Assembly (NCBI GenBank): GCA_030762935.1
Contig: CM060897.1
Coordinates: forward strand, 116,346,676 to 116,410,675
Direction of reading: 5' to 3'
Source of the DNA: Hymenopus coronatus
Taxonomy: Eukaryota > Arthropoda > Insecta > Mantodea > Hymenopodidae
DNA: 64,000 nucleotides
Below, one piece after another: positions 1 through 10,208 of this stretch (its first letter is position 1; the number at the start of each line of letters is the position of its first letter). The notes under the pieces were generated by a model that saw nothing but the letters and a program-made list of their open reading frames with translations, was not told the origin of the DNA and did no database searches. The position numbers and the translations under genes were made by a program.

Positions 1-739
1 CTTGTACGTAGAAGCGAAATAAGAGAGTACTATTGGTCAAAGTGAAATTCAAAAGTTGGTTGCTATGTGACTGAAGTTCCTTTGTTATTATGGACTGAAA
101 TTCCTGTATGAGAAATGTATGTTTTTTAAAGCTGAAGCCAGAAAACAAGGAGTATCTCAAAAACGACTAACTTCACGAAAAAATGTATAGGAGTTAAATT
201 GTGTGTTTTAAGGTGCTCTATTTTTTTTGTGCTGTAAGTTTTTGTCCATCTCTTACGGTTTAGCAGTTATGCAAAGTCCCTTAAAATTCATTCAGAAAAA
301 AGTATTCTTCAGAAGCTATTCCTAGTAAATTCAAGATATGCATTTTATTTGTCGTATTTAATATACGAAATTTTAATCAAAATCGTTAGAGCCATTTTTG
401 AGAAAATCAAAATTTTCAAAAAACGTTTCATGTAAAGGATACCTTGGGTTGAGGGAATTTTTCTTAAAATCTTCGTGTCGCATCCCCAGAACATTCTAAA
501 CTTTAATAGCAAGTTTGGTATTTTAGTGACTTTTCGTTTTTGAGTTATCGTGTTCACAGGCATACGGACACACGGACACATACACACACACACGGACTTT
601 TTCTGAAAATGCTTTTTTTTTTTTGCTTACAGGGGACCCTAAATCATATATTTCTGGTGAAATCTCGGTATCGAATTTTTGGGTAGAGTGCAATACCTTC
701 TATACACTATGTACATAGTGCGTATAGAGAAAGTAAAAA
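1..739 (+). mobile_element. Family H copy, 5' part cut by window edge
   Basis: The sequence matches family H (defined at 28858-29727) from the 'gtagaagcgaaataag' region to the 3' end. The 3' palindrome (ctatgtacatag) and the terminal TAGAGAAAGT followed by A's lie at about 708-739. A CA-rich stretch lies at 570-596. The minus-strand open frame here is a by-product of the repeat and is not called as a gene. Confidence 0.88.
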
Positions 740-761
740 CGAGAAGTCGGTTAGCTACGAA

Positions 762-1393
762 ACTGTATTTAAGTTCTTATTTTCGAAGGATACGACACAA
801 AAATATTCAAGAAAATCTCCCGCAATAATTACTCTTTACATGGAAGATCTTTCGAAAATTTTGATTTTCTCAAATATCGCTCTAACAATTAAAGTAAAAT
901 GCCGTATATTTAAGATATTTTCATGGCAAGCGAAATGTATATCTTGAATTTTCTGGTAAAATAGCCTGTGATGAGTTTTGCAACATTTTGCATTACGGTT
1001 AAACCATAACAGATAGACAAATACTTATAAAACCGAAAATGCAGTTCTCGTTAAAGCACACAATTTATGTCATATACGTTTTTCTTATAGAGTTGACATT
1101 TTCGAGATATTTCTTGTTATTGGTTTCAATTTTAAACTACCCAACTTTTTCTCAAATGGGACTATGCGGATCGAACCGAACCTCAGTTGTTTCAGGTAGC
1201 GATGAACTTTTAAAACATTTGAATATCGCTATAGCCTAATGTATTCCCTTGTTTCCTACCTACTTTTAAGTAAACAAATAATAAGACAATTTCTGGTAAC
1301 GTGTATCTCGGTAAGATAGAAGAATAATCTTTTGTCAGAGTAGCTAATGTATGGAACAGCTAAAGAAAGTTATGTGAACAAAACAAGTCAGAT
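762..1393 (-). mobile_element. Family H copy, 3' end missing
   Basis: This is the reverse complement of H. It starts inside the element, near the 'gaaggatacgacac' block, so the palindromic 3' end and the microsatellite are missing. It runs to the 5' head near 1370-1393. It faces the preceding + copy tail to tail, about 20 bp away. Confidence 0.85.
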
Positions 1394-1994
1394 ACTGCAT
1401 ACTATTTAATTAGTAAAGCACGTTTATCTATTACTGAAGGAATGCTGTAAGTAGCATTAAATATTTTTTAGACAGTTGATGCTAAAGGTAAGTCTTATAC
1501 CAAGTGTCAGGAGTGTTAAAAGTAGAAAATTCTGTCACTCAGTTTTATAAATTATAACACTCCAATGTAGCCAAATTTTTCGTTTTTGCATCCACAGCCT
1601 CATTCAAGTAGGCTATGACTGTAAAAGCTCATATCGATCTAAATAATAGCGGATGATTTGAATATCATGAACATGGAATTTGCTGAACCAGACGAAATTA
1701 AGCAAGCAGAGGAGAGACGAAAAGTAGAACTGCTACACTGCTTCCGTTGCATAAAATGTTTTCGTTCTGTACGAGGAAGTCGTCATGTTATCAGCACTGA
1801 TGCTAAGCAAGGCAATAACTGAATATCGCAGACCATTTAACATGAACTCCGTGAAATGAGTACAACAATCTATTTATAATTATAATATGTCTATAAATAG
1901 TGTATGATATACGTATTAAAATTGTTTTATATTGTTGCTAGGATTATAAAACTTGCCCTTATACGTCTATAAATATTGAGGACTGTGTAAGAAA
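1394..1994. other. Unassigned AT-rich spacer
   Basis: No repeat family shared with the rest of the window is evident. The only feature is a 51-codon frame at 1667-1822, listed separately. Confidence 0.5.
1667..1822 (+). CDS. 51-aa open frame of unknown nature
   Basis: An ATG-to-TGA frame lies in otherwise stop-rich unique DNA. It begins with an acidic, charged stretch (residues about 4-20, rich in E, K and R). A Cys/Arg-rich block follows, with C-x2-C-x2-C spacing around residues 25-31. I recognise no family. It is short, lacks upstream coding continuity and may be chance. A small exon or a decayed coding fragment are alternatives. Confidence 0.15.
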   Translation: MNMEFAEPDEIKQAEERRKVELLHCFRCIKCFRSVRGSRHVISTDAKQGNN

Positions 1995-2858
1995 TCTGAT
2001 GATATTACACTCACATGACTTTCTCTAGATGTTCTACAAACAAACTTCTTACAAAAGAACATTCTTATTTCTACAACATGCTAATTGAGATAAAAATTAG
2101 CAGAATGTGCGTATTACTTATTTCCTTATAAGCGAAGGGAACTAAAAGAATACGCAATGCTAAATCAATATTCAAACGTTTTGTAAGCTGTCGTTATGAG
2201 ATTGTCATTGCAAATTGCTTCTTTGCTTGGCCAGGAGTAGAAAAAAAGAAAAACGGACAGTTCCTATCTGAGAAAGGTAAAGTTCTTTACAATTGAAATC
2301 AATAACAAGGAATATCTCGGCAACGGTTGCCTCCTCAATAGAAACGTAAATGACATAAGTTGTGTGTTTTGACAAGATCTACATTTCTTGTGCAGTAAGT
2401 TTTTGTCTAGCTCTTACGGTTTAGCAGTTAAACAAAATTCGGCAAAATTCATCCAGAATAGAAAAAGGTCTTCAGAGGCTATTCAAGGAAAATTCAAGAT
2501 AAGTATTTTTTTGTCATGTGAATATATTTAATATACGATATATTAATCAAAACCGTTAGTCATTTTTGAGAGAAACAAAAATTTTGAAATTCTTTCCATG
2601 TAAAGGGGTCAGTTTTTGGTGGGGGTATTTTCTTGAAAATCTTCGTGTTGCATCCTTGGAAGATACGAAACTTAAATACCAAGTTTTGTATTACATGGTC
2701 GACTCATTTTTATGCTATGCTGTCCACAGCACACACAGTCCCATTTCTAAAAATGATTTTTTCGGACGGCGAAATCTCAACGTCGAATTTTTGAGTGGAA
2801 TACAATATCTTCTCTATCCACTGTGTACACTGTACATGTGGGCTAGAGAAATAAAAAA
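1995..2858 (+). mobile_element. Family H copy, nearly full length
   Basis: The head begins tctgatgatattacactcac and the inner ACTTTCTCTA is intact. The tail has a chtgtacacTGTACAtg-type palindrome and ends ggctagagaaataaaaaa. The CA microsatellite is reduced to a few repeats. The 115-codon + frame at 2566-2913 lies in the 3' third of H, where other copies are also open (see findings). Confidence 0.9.
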
Positions 2859-3227
2859 GTGTGTGACACACGTCTTAAAATTGCTTTATATTATATTATA
2901 TTTTATATTGTAGGAATACGAAATGAGGCCTACGGCAGTTAAACGTGTCGGCAGAAGGAAAGATTATTTCCCTGCTTTGCTGAAACACATTTATGATACA
3001 GTTATCCTTCCCTGTTGTATATCAAAATAGAAACTCCATGTAGGAAACGAGGCCTATGACCTCGTTTCGCAAGCTTCCTACTCACAACATAAAACACTAT
3101 TTTTACCATTTGCATCATAAATAACTATTGTTCCTCTATAAATTCAGGTGGCCTATTTTGTAGACAGAAGTTTTATTTGATTTACTTGTATTTTTAACAC
3201 AAGCCGTGTGTGGAACAGAGGTTGGAT
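2859..3227. other. Unassigned spacer with a short perfect hairpin
   Basis: No gene is seen. A perfect 9-bp stem (GAAACGAGG/CCTCGTTTC) with a 7-nt loop lies at 3044-3068. A related GAGGCCTA-containing stretch occurs about 130 bp upstream. Confidence 0.4.
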
Positions 3228-3234
3228 AGGTAGA

Positions 3235-3332
3235 GACACAGAAAAATTCAACACCATTACCGGGATGAACCACGGATCTCCCAATCTTTAGCCAGTTGCT
3301 CTACCACTGAGCTACAATGGAAACATACCGGC
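3235..3332 (-). mobile_element. tRNA-like SINE head or tRNA pseudogene (left arm)
   Basis: On the minus strand, TAGCTCAGTGGTAGAGC is a good pol III A box and D arm. A B-box-like GTGGTTCATCCC lies about 30 nt downstream. The ends CCATTGT and GTAATGG can pair as a 7-bp acceptor stem with two wobbles. The T loop is one base short, so this is a relic and not a functional tRNA. It could be the head of a SINE. Confidence 0.55.
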
Positions 3333-3786
3333 ATAGCATTAAATTTCTCAACTGACTCGTATGTTTTCCGGTAATCCACAAGGTGATATCAGATTATTTT
3401 GAGATATACCATAATAACGACCTATTTTGTAAGTACTTTATTTCTGAAAGGCGTAGAAATCCTTAGCATGGCTTCCTCCGAAAGAGTAGTAAAACCGTAA
3501 GTCCCAGGATTCATAGTAGATCCACTATTAATATCAATTAGTATTGATTTAATTGTTTTCTCAAATTTAATTAAATTGTTTCTTTTAATTATTTTGTGTA
3601 AAAAAAAACAATTAAATCAATACTAATGACCATCATAGATGACTATACCATGAATCTTGAGACTTTAAATACATACAACATTGTAAGTCACCATTGGTGT
3701 ATGTCATCTCAAAATAATTTCAGATCACCTTGTGGTTTATCAGGAAACATGCGAGTCAGATGAGAAATTTAATGTTATGCCGGCGT

Positions 3787-3870
3787 GTTGCCATGGTACC
3801 TCAGTGGTCGAGCAACCGGCTAGAGACCGGGAGATCCGTGATTCATATCCCGGCTATGGTATATGTGATT
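3787..3870 (+). mobile_element. tRNA-like SINE head or tRNA pseudogene (right arm)
   Basis: This is the partner of the 3235-3332 head, on the opposite strand. The A-box-like part is TACCTCAGTGGTCGAGC. The B-box part (GTGATTCATATCCC) carries mismatches. A 7-bp acceptor-like pairing (CCATGGT with GCTATGG) and a CCGG/CCGG anticodon stem can be drawn. The D and T stems are damaged, so it is probably a pseudogene or SINE head. Confidence 0.55.
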
Positions 3871-3940
3871 CTACCTTTCCAGGAGTTCTATTTCTTTCTT
3901 ATTCTGGTACGCCCCATTTACATCGATGTTCTTGTTGTTT

Positions 3941-4446
3941 AAACCGCCTTTGTAAATATTGCTGGTTTCATTATAAAAACGAGTTCCTTTTACATCTGTT
4001 GCTGGATCCAGCATACTTCATTACACCGATACAAAGCATTTACACACAAAGGAAAATTAAATTTTGAAAGTGAAGGTAGACAAACAAAAGAAATAAAAAT
4101 AAACACAAGTTAAACAGGGGTGTAGTCCCTCTCCAGTTTTATTCATTAAACATTTCTATGACATTTTACCAGAATGGGAAATAAAGGTCTACAAAGGCAT
4201 CTGCTTAGGACATTGTTCATTGAATATGTCACTATTCACTGACGATACTTTTTCACCGTTTGACTCTGAAAAGAAGCTTTTAAAAATTGTACCAGTCGAG
4301 TGATATAGTGGAGCCTAATCCCAAATGTCATGTTCAGCTCCGGTCTCAAACAAAAGTAATTTTACGTTATAGAGAGGGTAAACTCAAAGGTAAAACAGGT
4401 TTCATTAAATGGAAGAAGTAGTCTTTAAAAACAAAACAAAAAAAAT
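3941..4446. other. Unassigned AT-rich spacer
   Basis: Nothing here matches other parts of the window. No coding frame or RNA gene is supported. Confidence 0.4.
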
Positions 4447-5640
4447 CTGATGTGTTCCATTCAAATGACTTTCTCTGTTACACAAACAACTTTCCTTACA
4501 AAATATTATTCGTATATCTTTCATACTCAACCTACCCTTCCCGTATTTAGGACCGACATCCCCCTAGGACTTATAAGCGGATACCTGTGGGTCAGAAGCC
4601 TGTCAGGGAGCCAAAGGCACGAAGCCACAGCACAGAACCAGGAACGCTGGTCGGCTCGTAGACAGACATGAACTGGAAGTGCCAGATATGAAATGCAAGC
4701 GCAATGGATGATAGGGAAGATGATGATGGAATAGTTGGTGAAATGAGTGGCGGAGGAAACTGGAGGACCTGGAGGAAAGCCGCACAGACACCGCTTCGTC
4801 CACCACAAGTCACCCATGTGAGCTCTTGTGGTCGAACTCGGATCGCCTAGACGGAAGGCGAGCATTCTAACCACTTCGCCACGGCGCCGCTATTCGTTTA
4901 TTTAAAACAGGCTAATCAATGTCCACATTAGCAGAAAGGGCTTATTACTTGCTTAAATAGAGGGGAAATCAGGCACTACGCAAGGCTAAAACAATAGTCA
5001 AACGTTTTAAAACTCAGTTGCTATATGAAACAATTGAAGTTTGCATGGTCAGCAGTAAAACAAGAGAGATGAAGTGAAAGGTGACTTCCCGTTTGAGAAA
5101 GATAAAGTAGTTTAGAATGAAAATCAATAACGAGGAATATACAAAAAAAGATATGACATAAATTGTGTGTTTTAACGAGATTTACGATTTTTGCGCACTA
5201 AGTTTTTGTTTATCTCTTTCGGATTTACCAGTTATGCAAAATTCAGGACAATGTATCCAGAACAAGAAGTTATATTCCAGAAAATTCAAGATAGGCATTT
5301 TATTTCCGAGTAAATAATTTGATATACGGTATTATAAAATCAAAACGGTTATAGCCATTTATGAGAAAAACATTTTCAAGCATTTCTTCATGGAAATGGT
5401 CGTTTGTGGTGGGAGATTGTCTTTCAAATTTTTGTGTCGCATCCTTGGAAGATAACATAAATACCAAGCTTGGTACTTAAAGACCTTCCGTTTTTTAACT
5501 ATGCCATCCACAATCAAACATATATGGAGATGTTGCCTTTTTGCATTCAGGGAGTCTCAAATTCGCATTTCAAGTGAAATAAGGATATAGACGTTTGAGA
5601 TGCAACACGATACATTATCTATCTACTATAAATGAATTTA
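4447..5640 (+). mobile_element. Family H copy split by a SINE
   Basis: The H head (tctgatgtgttccattcaa) lies at 4447-4525 and the H body resumes at about 4891. The sequence on both sides aligns with the region normally reading 'attattcttctatctac..catgctaat'. The 3' palindrome is badly decayed near 5600-5640. The copy predates the SINE inside it. Confidence 0.85.
4526..4890 (-). mobile_element. SINE family A copy inserted in H
   Basis: The minus strand starts with GCGGCGCCGTGGCGAAGTGG, an A-box-bearing tRNA-like head. A B-box-like GAGTTCGACC and a 'gtggtggacgaagcgg' body follow, also found at 32285-32501 and 57886-58128. The flanks carry a diverged 19-bp target duplication (4507-4525 and 4891-4909, both starting TATTCGT). 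No clear A tail remains. The minus-strand frames here are not genes. Confidence 0.85.
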
Positions 5641-5690
5641 TTTCACTTCTAACATACATAGCTGTAATCACTATACAGCTTAACTCTATT

Positions 5691-5740
<50 letters not shown>
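5691..5740. repeat. (CA)n(TA)n microsatellite
   Basis: About eight AC repeats run directly into about 17 AT repeats. It lies just past the decayed end of an H copy. Confidence 0.98.
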
Positions 5741-5742
<2 letters not shown>

Positions 5743-5984
5743 TATCTTTCTTTCTAGTAAAACAACCTGTCTATTTACATTTGAGTTGCCTATGGTGTAA
5801 ATATAAGCAAACACAATGGTTATTAATATATTATACACCAGGTTAACTATCTACCTTAACTCCCTTGTATTTAAATGTACCAATTTCACTGATAGGTATC
5901 CTTCCTATTATGAATTTAAGATTTTAGAATTCTTCTCTTAATTACCCCAAATTTTTAATCTCATCTGTATTCTAAGATTCTCTA

Positions 5985-6235
5985 ATTCTCATTTTAATTA
6001 ATTTGTCTCGATAATCTCAACCACCTAGCTGGTACCAATTGGTACCTCCAAAATTTCGTCTCTTCACAAGCTAAAGAAACATGTATGGATCATTTTCCAT
6101 TTCCCCACATAATTGGCACTTCTGTGGGTCCATTTACCCTTTCATTCTCCTTAATTTTATTGCTCCAGTTCTATAGCATACCCACACTACCTTCTCCAAT
6201 TTATTAAACACTTCAATATATTTCTCCTCCTCTAG
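5985..6235 (-). pseudogene. Decayed C-terminal end of a non-LTR retrotransposon ORF2
   Basis: On the minus strand one frame reads a KLEKVVWVCYRTGAIKLRRM-like stretch, a stop, and then DPQKCQLCGEMENDPYM. The C-x2-C pair followed by acidic residues resembles the zinc knuckle downstream of many LINE reverse transcriptases. The His and last Cys are not clearly kept. Stops interrupt the frame and no RT catalytic core is present. The family cannot be assigned. Confidence 0.5.
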
Positions 6236-6607
6236 TCTTGTTTAATTTGCCTATATTACATACAGGATCTCTTATCTCTGGTTCTGCTAAAAGCATCTTA
6301 TCTAGTTATTCCAATCTTTTTTAATTTGCCTGCATAATATAAAGGTCTCATATCCTAGTACTGCTAAAAATATCTTATTTAGCTATCCAATCTTTTTTAA
6401 TTTGCCTGTATAATATCAAGGACTCGTATCCTAGTACTGCTAAAAATATTATCTAGCTATCTCAATATTTTTTAATTTGACTGTATAATATCAAGGACTC
6501 GTATCCTAGTACTGCTAAAAATATCTTATCTAGCTATCCAATCTTTTTTAATTCATGTCTATAATATCAAGGACTCGTATCTTAGTACTGCTAAAAATAT
6601 CTTATTT
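6236..6607. repeat. 76-bp minisatellite, about five units
   Basis: The phrase 'ctgctaaaaatatc' recurs at 6284, 6361, 6437, 6512 and 6588, giving spacings of 75-77 bp. The outermost units are more diverged than the inner ones. The array lies immediately upstream (+ strand) of a decayed LINE C-terminus that reads the other way, so it could sit 5' of that LINE's remaining coding part or be independent. Confidence 0.9.
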
Positions 6608-6645
6608 ATGTACTATGTGAATTGCACATACGTGCTAGAGAAAGT
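6603..6645 (+). mobile_element. Family H 3'-end remnant
   Basis: Only the terminal palindrome and end (tactatgtgaattgcacata...gctagagaaagtaaaa) remain. They are fused to the last minisatellite unit. Confidence 0.65.
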
Positions 6646-6654
6646 AAAAGGGGT

Positions 6655-7075
6655 TTATCCACTTCCGTTTTTCTCAGTGGGACGGTGATAGAGGGGCAAG
6701 TGGGCTTAAAAAAGAGTTGCCTCGTCTTTCTCTGTTACTAACTTAACGCCCCCTACCATCTCACACTTCTAATAAATTGAGAGTGGCAAGACGACTGAGC
6801 GCTGATGGGCGGGGTGATCCTCTGAGGGGGGGGGGTTCACTGAAAGAAACGAGAGAAGGAGGGAAGGTAAAGGGAAGAGGAACCGGTGGTGCATTGAAAG
6901 GCGCCTCGACGAATGCTTTCAGCCGCACGATGCCGTGCAAGAAAGAAAAGGTTTCTGCGATGCAGGTTGCAGAAGTCCCAGGAGTGGGGAGATGGAGGAA
7001 GAGACACGCCTTCGCACAATGGCAGGAGCTGAAAACGTCTTTTGTGGTGATACGCATGTGAATGGATAGAAAAGA
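6655..7075. other. GC-rich island in AT-rich DNA
   Basis: This block is far richer in G and C than its surroundings and includes a G run at about 6827-6836. Overlapping frames of 60-98 codons occur on both strands (for example 6777-7061 +), but none has a recognisable domain. A CpG-containing promoter, an exon remnant or an imported repeat are all possible. Confidence 0.3.
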
Positions 7076-7769
7076 AGCGAAAAAAAAGATGTCGAGATAA
7101 AATATAAGTCCGGACTACTGAGAAGGTGATAAAAAGTTTCCTATGTAGGCCTTACAAAATTTAGATAAAAAGGTTCTGTGTTCATACAAATTCATTCCCC
7201 TCTGAACAATGACCAGGATGGAGGTTTGGGCAGCTGGAATTATAGCGCTTTAAAATTGTATTTGTGGGCAGGAACTGGTGAAAATATATTGGCCGGAAAG
7301 AACGGGGTCGTGCTTCCTGAATTAATTATTTCGTTAAGAAGGAGAAGAAAAATGGTTAGCGAAAACCAAACAAACTTCATAGCAATGAGTCACTTATTGT
7401 TTGGAGTCCTTTATTCAGTAGCTTAGTTTGGTGCGTCTTCCGTCTTTAGAAATAGTTACTTTATTTGAATTGTGTAACCCCATAAAAAGTTCTTCTGGAG
7501 TAATTAATTTTAGAATTCTTTATTCAAGTAACACTCTCAGCAGAGAATGTGCATTAGGAGAAATATATGGCGCATTGTTCTGGTCTTCTGACATTGTTTC
7601 ATTAGAACAAGAGAATAACGTTAGTGCATGGTTGCTCACCTTGTAATACGGCTTTAGATTATTCTTTGTCTGTATTAAATATACCCTTTGCAGCTTCGTG
7701 TTCTTTAGAAAACTGGCTGTATGCTAATTCGTTACTTTTAAACTCTATGGCACAACGATTAACAAGAAA
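7076..7769. other. Unassigned spacer
   Basis: Two + frames of 82 and 72 codons (7178-7426, 7428-7646) lie end to end with a single stop codon between them. I see no domain, and the composition is ordinary. They are not called as genes. Confidence 0.3.
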
Positions 7770-7870
7770 CCACGGCCTACCGCTCGGCCTAAAGGCGTCA
7801 TGAATGGGGTGCAATGCTGGAGGGTGAAACGTGATCAGCGCCTCGAATCCCCACCCGGCCGCTTAATGCG
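7770..7870 (-). mobile_element. SINE family D body fragment
   Basis: The minus strand contains 'gcaccccattcatgacgc'. This matches the 'tgcaccccatccatgacgc' block near the 3' part of the SINE at 16265-16545. No tRNA head is seen. Confidence 0.45.
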
Positions 7871-8045
7871 GTCTTCTCGATCTGAAGTTACTGTTATTGA
7901 CCTAAAAGCATCTGATGAGTTACACTCACATGAGTTTCTCTAGCTGATCTACAAAAAAAATTCTTACAAAAGATTATTCTTCTTTCTACACCATGCTATT
8001 CGAGATAAACATTAGCAGAATGTGCTTATTGCTTATTCCCTTATA

Positions 8046-8067
8046 ATGAATGAATGAATGAATGAAT
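8046..8067. repeat. (ATGA)n tail of the LINE
   Basis: Five to six tetranucleotide units lie at the 3' end of the minus-strand LINE. Confidence 0.95.
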
Positions 8068-8426
8068 AAGTGTATTTATTAACATAGCAATATCATACAT
8101 AGAATTTCAACAGTCGCACGGGTCCACAGACCGTACGTGCTTTTGTAATACACATTACAAGCAATATTAAAACAACAACCACAACAAAGAATTAAAAGAG
8201 TAAACACGAAAATAAAAAGACAAAGGAAATACACACTCAAAAGCAATATTAAACAACAATAAAAATTAAGAGTGAATCCGAAAATAAAGATACAAAGATA
8301 TTCAAATATAGCAATTTAAATTTACAGCACAGAGTACACCTTCATAAATGCACCCTCTTATCATATATAATTACACTTAAAAGACATATATACACATAAT
8401 ATATACAACCCTAGCACAACAGTGAC

Positions 8427-9371
8427 CTAAGTATGACATAATATATATGTATGTAGAACATTGTAGAACATTATTCCCCCCCCCCCTTCTCTATTGGCAG
8501 CCTCCACAGATCTCAGCTGTCTTGCCTTAAGTATGAATTTACCTAGCCCGTCCATGTTTTCCGTGCCTGCCAGTAACGTCCAACATGCTTCTATCCCTAC
8601 ATTCGCAGTGGTAAAAAATCGCGGCAAATATTTTTCCCGCCATTCCTCCGTACCCCTACATCTTGCCAAGATGTGAGTCCACGACTCTTCCTCCTCGCAA
8701 ATGGGACAGATTCTCGTACCATTCTCGTCAGAAATTTTCGTGCTCCTCCATGCTCCTAGTCTAATCCACGCGAGCCCCTCTCTAATGAGTTTGGTACCTG
8801 TTTTGATGTATTGCTGCATACCCCACTCCGATTTCAGCCCAGATTGTACTTCTAATGACACCTTCTCTGTGCATTGCGCAACTATTTGCTGTCTGTCAAT
8901 ATCACAGAGACGTTTCTTAATTTTTCTCCAAATACTTCGCCTGTTTTCCTGCCCCGCCATCCAAATGTCTCCCATCCCAATGGTTTCCAACCCTTTCTTT
9001 AATTTTGATGCCCACGTCAAATTACCTTCCATTCGCAACTGTTCACGATAGCAGACTGCCCTAATTAGAGATTGGTTTCCGTGAACGATTCTCATCCAAT
9101 ATTTAACTGCTCTGATTTTGCACTCTATCGTTTCACTATGTACCCCGAATTCCCTCATTATTCCGCAGTTTGCCGTACCCCTCCCTACACCCAGAATTCC
9201 TTTCAAAAATTGGGTCCTCACTTGATCCAGATTCCCTGTTTGTTCCCACCCCCATATTTCTCCTCCGTATGTCATCGTGGATCTAACTGTCGCTCCGTAT
9301 ACAGTTTCCATTAAGGTTATGGAGATATTCGGAATTCTGCAGCGTATCCGGAGAGCTTCCGCCGCTTTCAC
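8427..9371 (-). pseudogene. LINE ORF2 C-terminal part (post-RT region and zinc knuckle)
   Basis: There are 314 uninterrupted codons, but the protein is only the C-terminal part of an ORF2. The apparent start is GTG and the frame stays open upstream to the truncation point, so it is not a true start. Residues about 25-43 (YGATVRSTMTYGGEIWGWE) look like the region just after the RT palm/thumb of non-LTR enzymes. Residues about 222-238 form a C-x2-C-x7-H-x4-C knuckle (CPICEEEESWTHILARC). The endonuclease and RT catalytic domains are absent. The intact frame suggests a fairly recent insertion. Assignment to a clade (Jockey, I, R1 or LOA type) needs a search. Confidence 0.85.
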
Positions 9372-9669
9372 CCTTGCTTTGTGTTTCGGAATGTCAATAG
9401 CAGAAGGGAACTAAATGAAAACGCTATGCTATAGCAATATTCAAACGTTTTGTAAGCTGTCGTTATGCGACTGTCATTGCAAATCGCTTCTCTGCTTGGC
9501 CAGAAATAGAATAAAAGAAAAACGGACACTTTCTGTCTGAGAAAAGTATAAGTAATCTACAATTGAAACCAGCAACAAGGAATATCTCGGAAACAGTTAT
9601 CTCCACAACAAAAACGTAATGGACATAACTTGTGACTGTTATGACGAGATCAACATTTACTGTGCAGTA

Positions 9670-9671
<2 letters not shown>

Positions 9672-9701
<30 letters not shown>
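9672..9701. repeat. 30-base T run inside H
   Basis: It lies at the H position where the consensus has only five T's (cagtaagTTTTTgtc). A similar expansion occurs slightly upstream in the copy at 57093. Confidence 0.98.
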
Positions 9702-9702
<1 letters not shown>

Positions 9703-10208
9703 TATCTCTTATGGTTTATGAGTTAAGCACAATTCGGCAAAATTCATCCAGAATAGAGGTTTCCAGAGGCTATTCTCAGAAAATTCTAGATATACATTTT
9801 ATTTGGGATGTAAATATCTTTTATATACGGAATTTTAATCAAAATCATTAGATACATTTTTTAGAAATTAAAAACTTTCGAAAGCTTTTTTTATGCAAAG
9901 AATGGTTTGTGGTGGAGGGATTTTCTTGAAAATCTTCGTTTCGCATCTTTGGAAGATACCATACCTAAATACCAAGTTTGGTATTTAACGGTCTTTTCGT
10001 TTTTCAGCCATGATGTCCACAGACACATAACGCACACACACACACACACACAAACACACAGAACACACGGATCATTTTCTAAAAGTGCTTTTTTCAGACT
10101 CAGGGGAAAAAAATATGTATTTCAAATGAAATCTCGACATTGAATTTTTGTGTGGAATACAATACCTACTCTATCCACTATGTACGTTGTACATGAGGGC
10201 TAGAAATG

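Larger units (their letters stand above)
3228..3940. repeat. Large imperfect inverted repeat with two outward-facing tRNA-like heads
   Basis: The left arm (about 3228-3558) and right arm (about 3607-3940) are reverse complements over most of their length. The innermost 23 bp on each side are perfect (left about 3536-3558), around an AT-rich loop of about 48 nt. The matched blocks include the tRNA-like heads, the 'gagaaatttaatg.tatgccgg' block and the 'cacctTGTGG' block. The left arm carries about 70 extra bp resembling a SINE body (3450-3520), also seen at 39200-39240. This is not two SINEs simply placed side by side, because the DNA 5' of both heads is inside the repeat. Confidence 0.8.
8046..9398 (-). 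mobile_element. 5'-truncated non-LTR retrotransposon (LINE)
   Basis: Read on the minus strand, the element starts inside ORF2 and passes the end of the frame at 8427. It continues through about 380 bp of AC-rich 3' UTR and ends in a (CATT)n tail at 8046-8067. The 5' truncation, the tetranucleotide tail and the insertion in the middle of a recognisable H copy support target-primed insertion. The target duplication, if any, is only about 3 bp (ATA). Confidence 0.85.
7911..10208 (+). mobile_element. Family H copy split by a LINE
   Basis: The H head runs 7911-8045. The interior resumes at about 9399 (agcagaagggaact...), exactly where the consensus continues after 'ccttata'. The copy ends near 10208 with a tail palindrome and 'gctagaaatg'. 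It carries a 30-base T run at 9672-9701 and a CA microsatellite near 10030-10060. The 78-codon + frame at 9907-10143 lies in the recurrently open 3' third of H. Confidence 0.88.

Noticed and set aside
3787..3870. Functional tRNA gene
   Set aside because: Acceptor and anticodon stems can be drawn, but the D and T stems carry mismatches. Its partner in the left arm has a shortened T loop and a different anticodon.
4526..4890. 115-, 73- and 67-codon minus frames
   Set aside because: They lie in a SINE with pol III boxes and a target duplication, and are not kept in the copies at 32285 and 57886.
7911..10208. LTR retrotransposon defined by two H copies as long terminal repeats
   Set aside because: H ends lack TG..CA, no gag/pol or primer-binding site lies between copies, and pairs of H differ widely in spacing and orientation.
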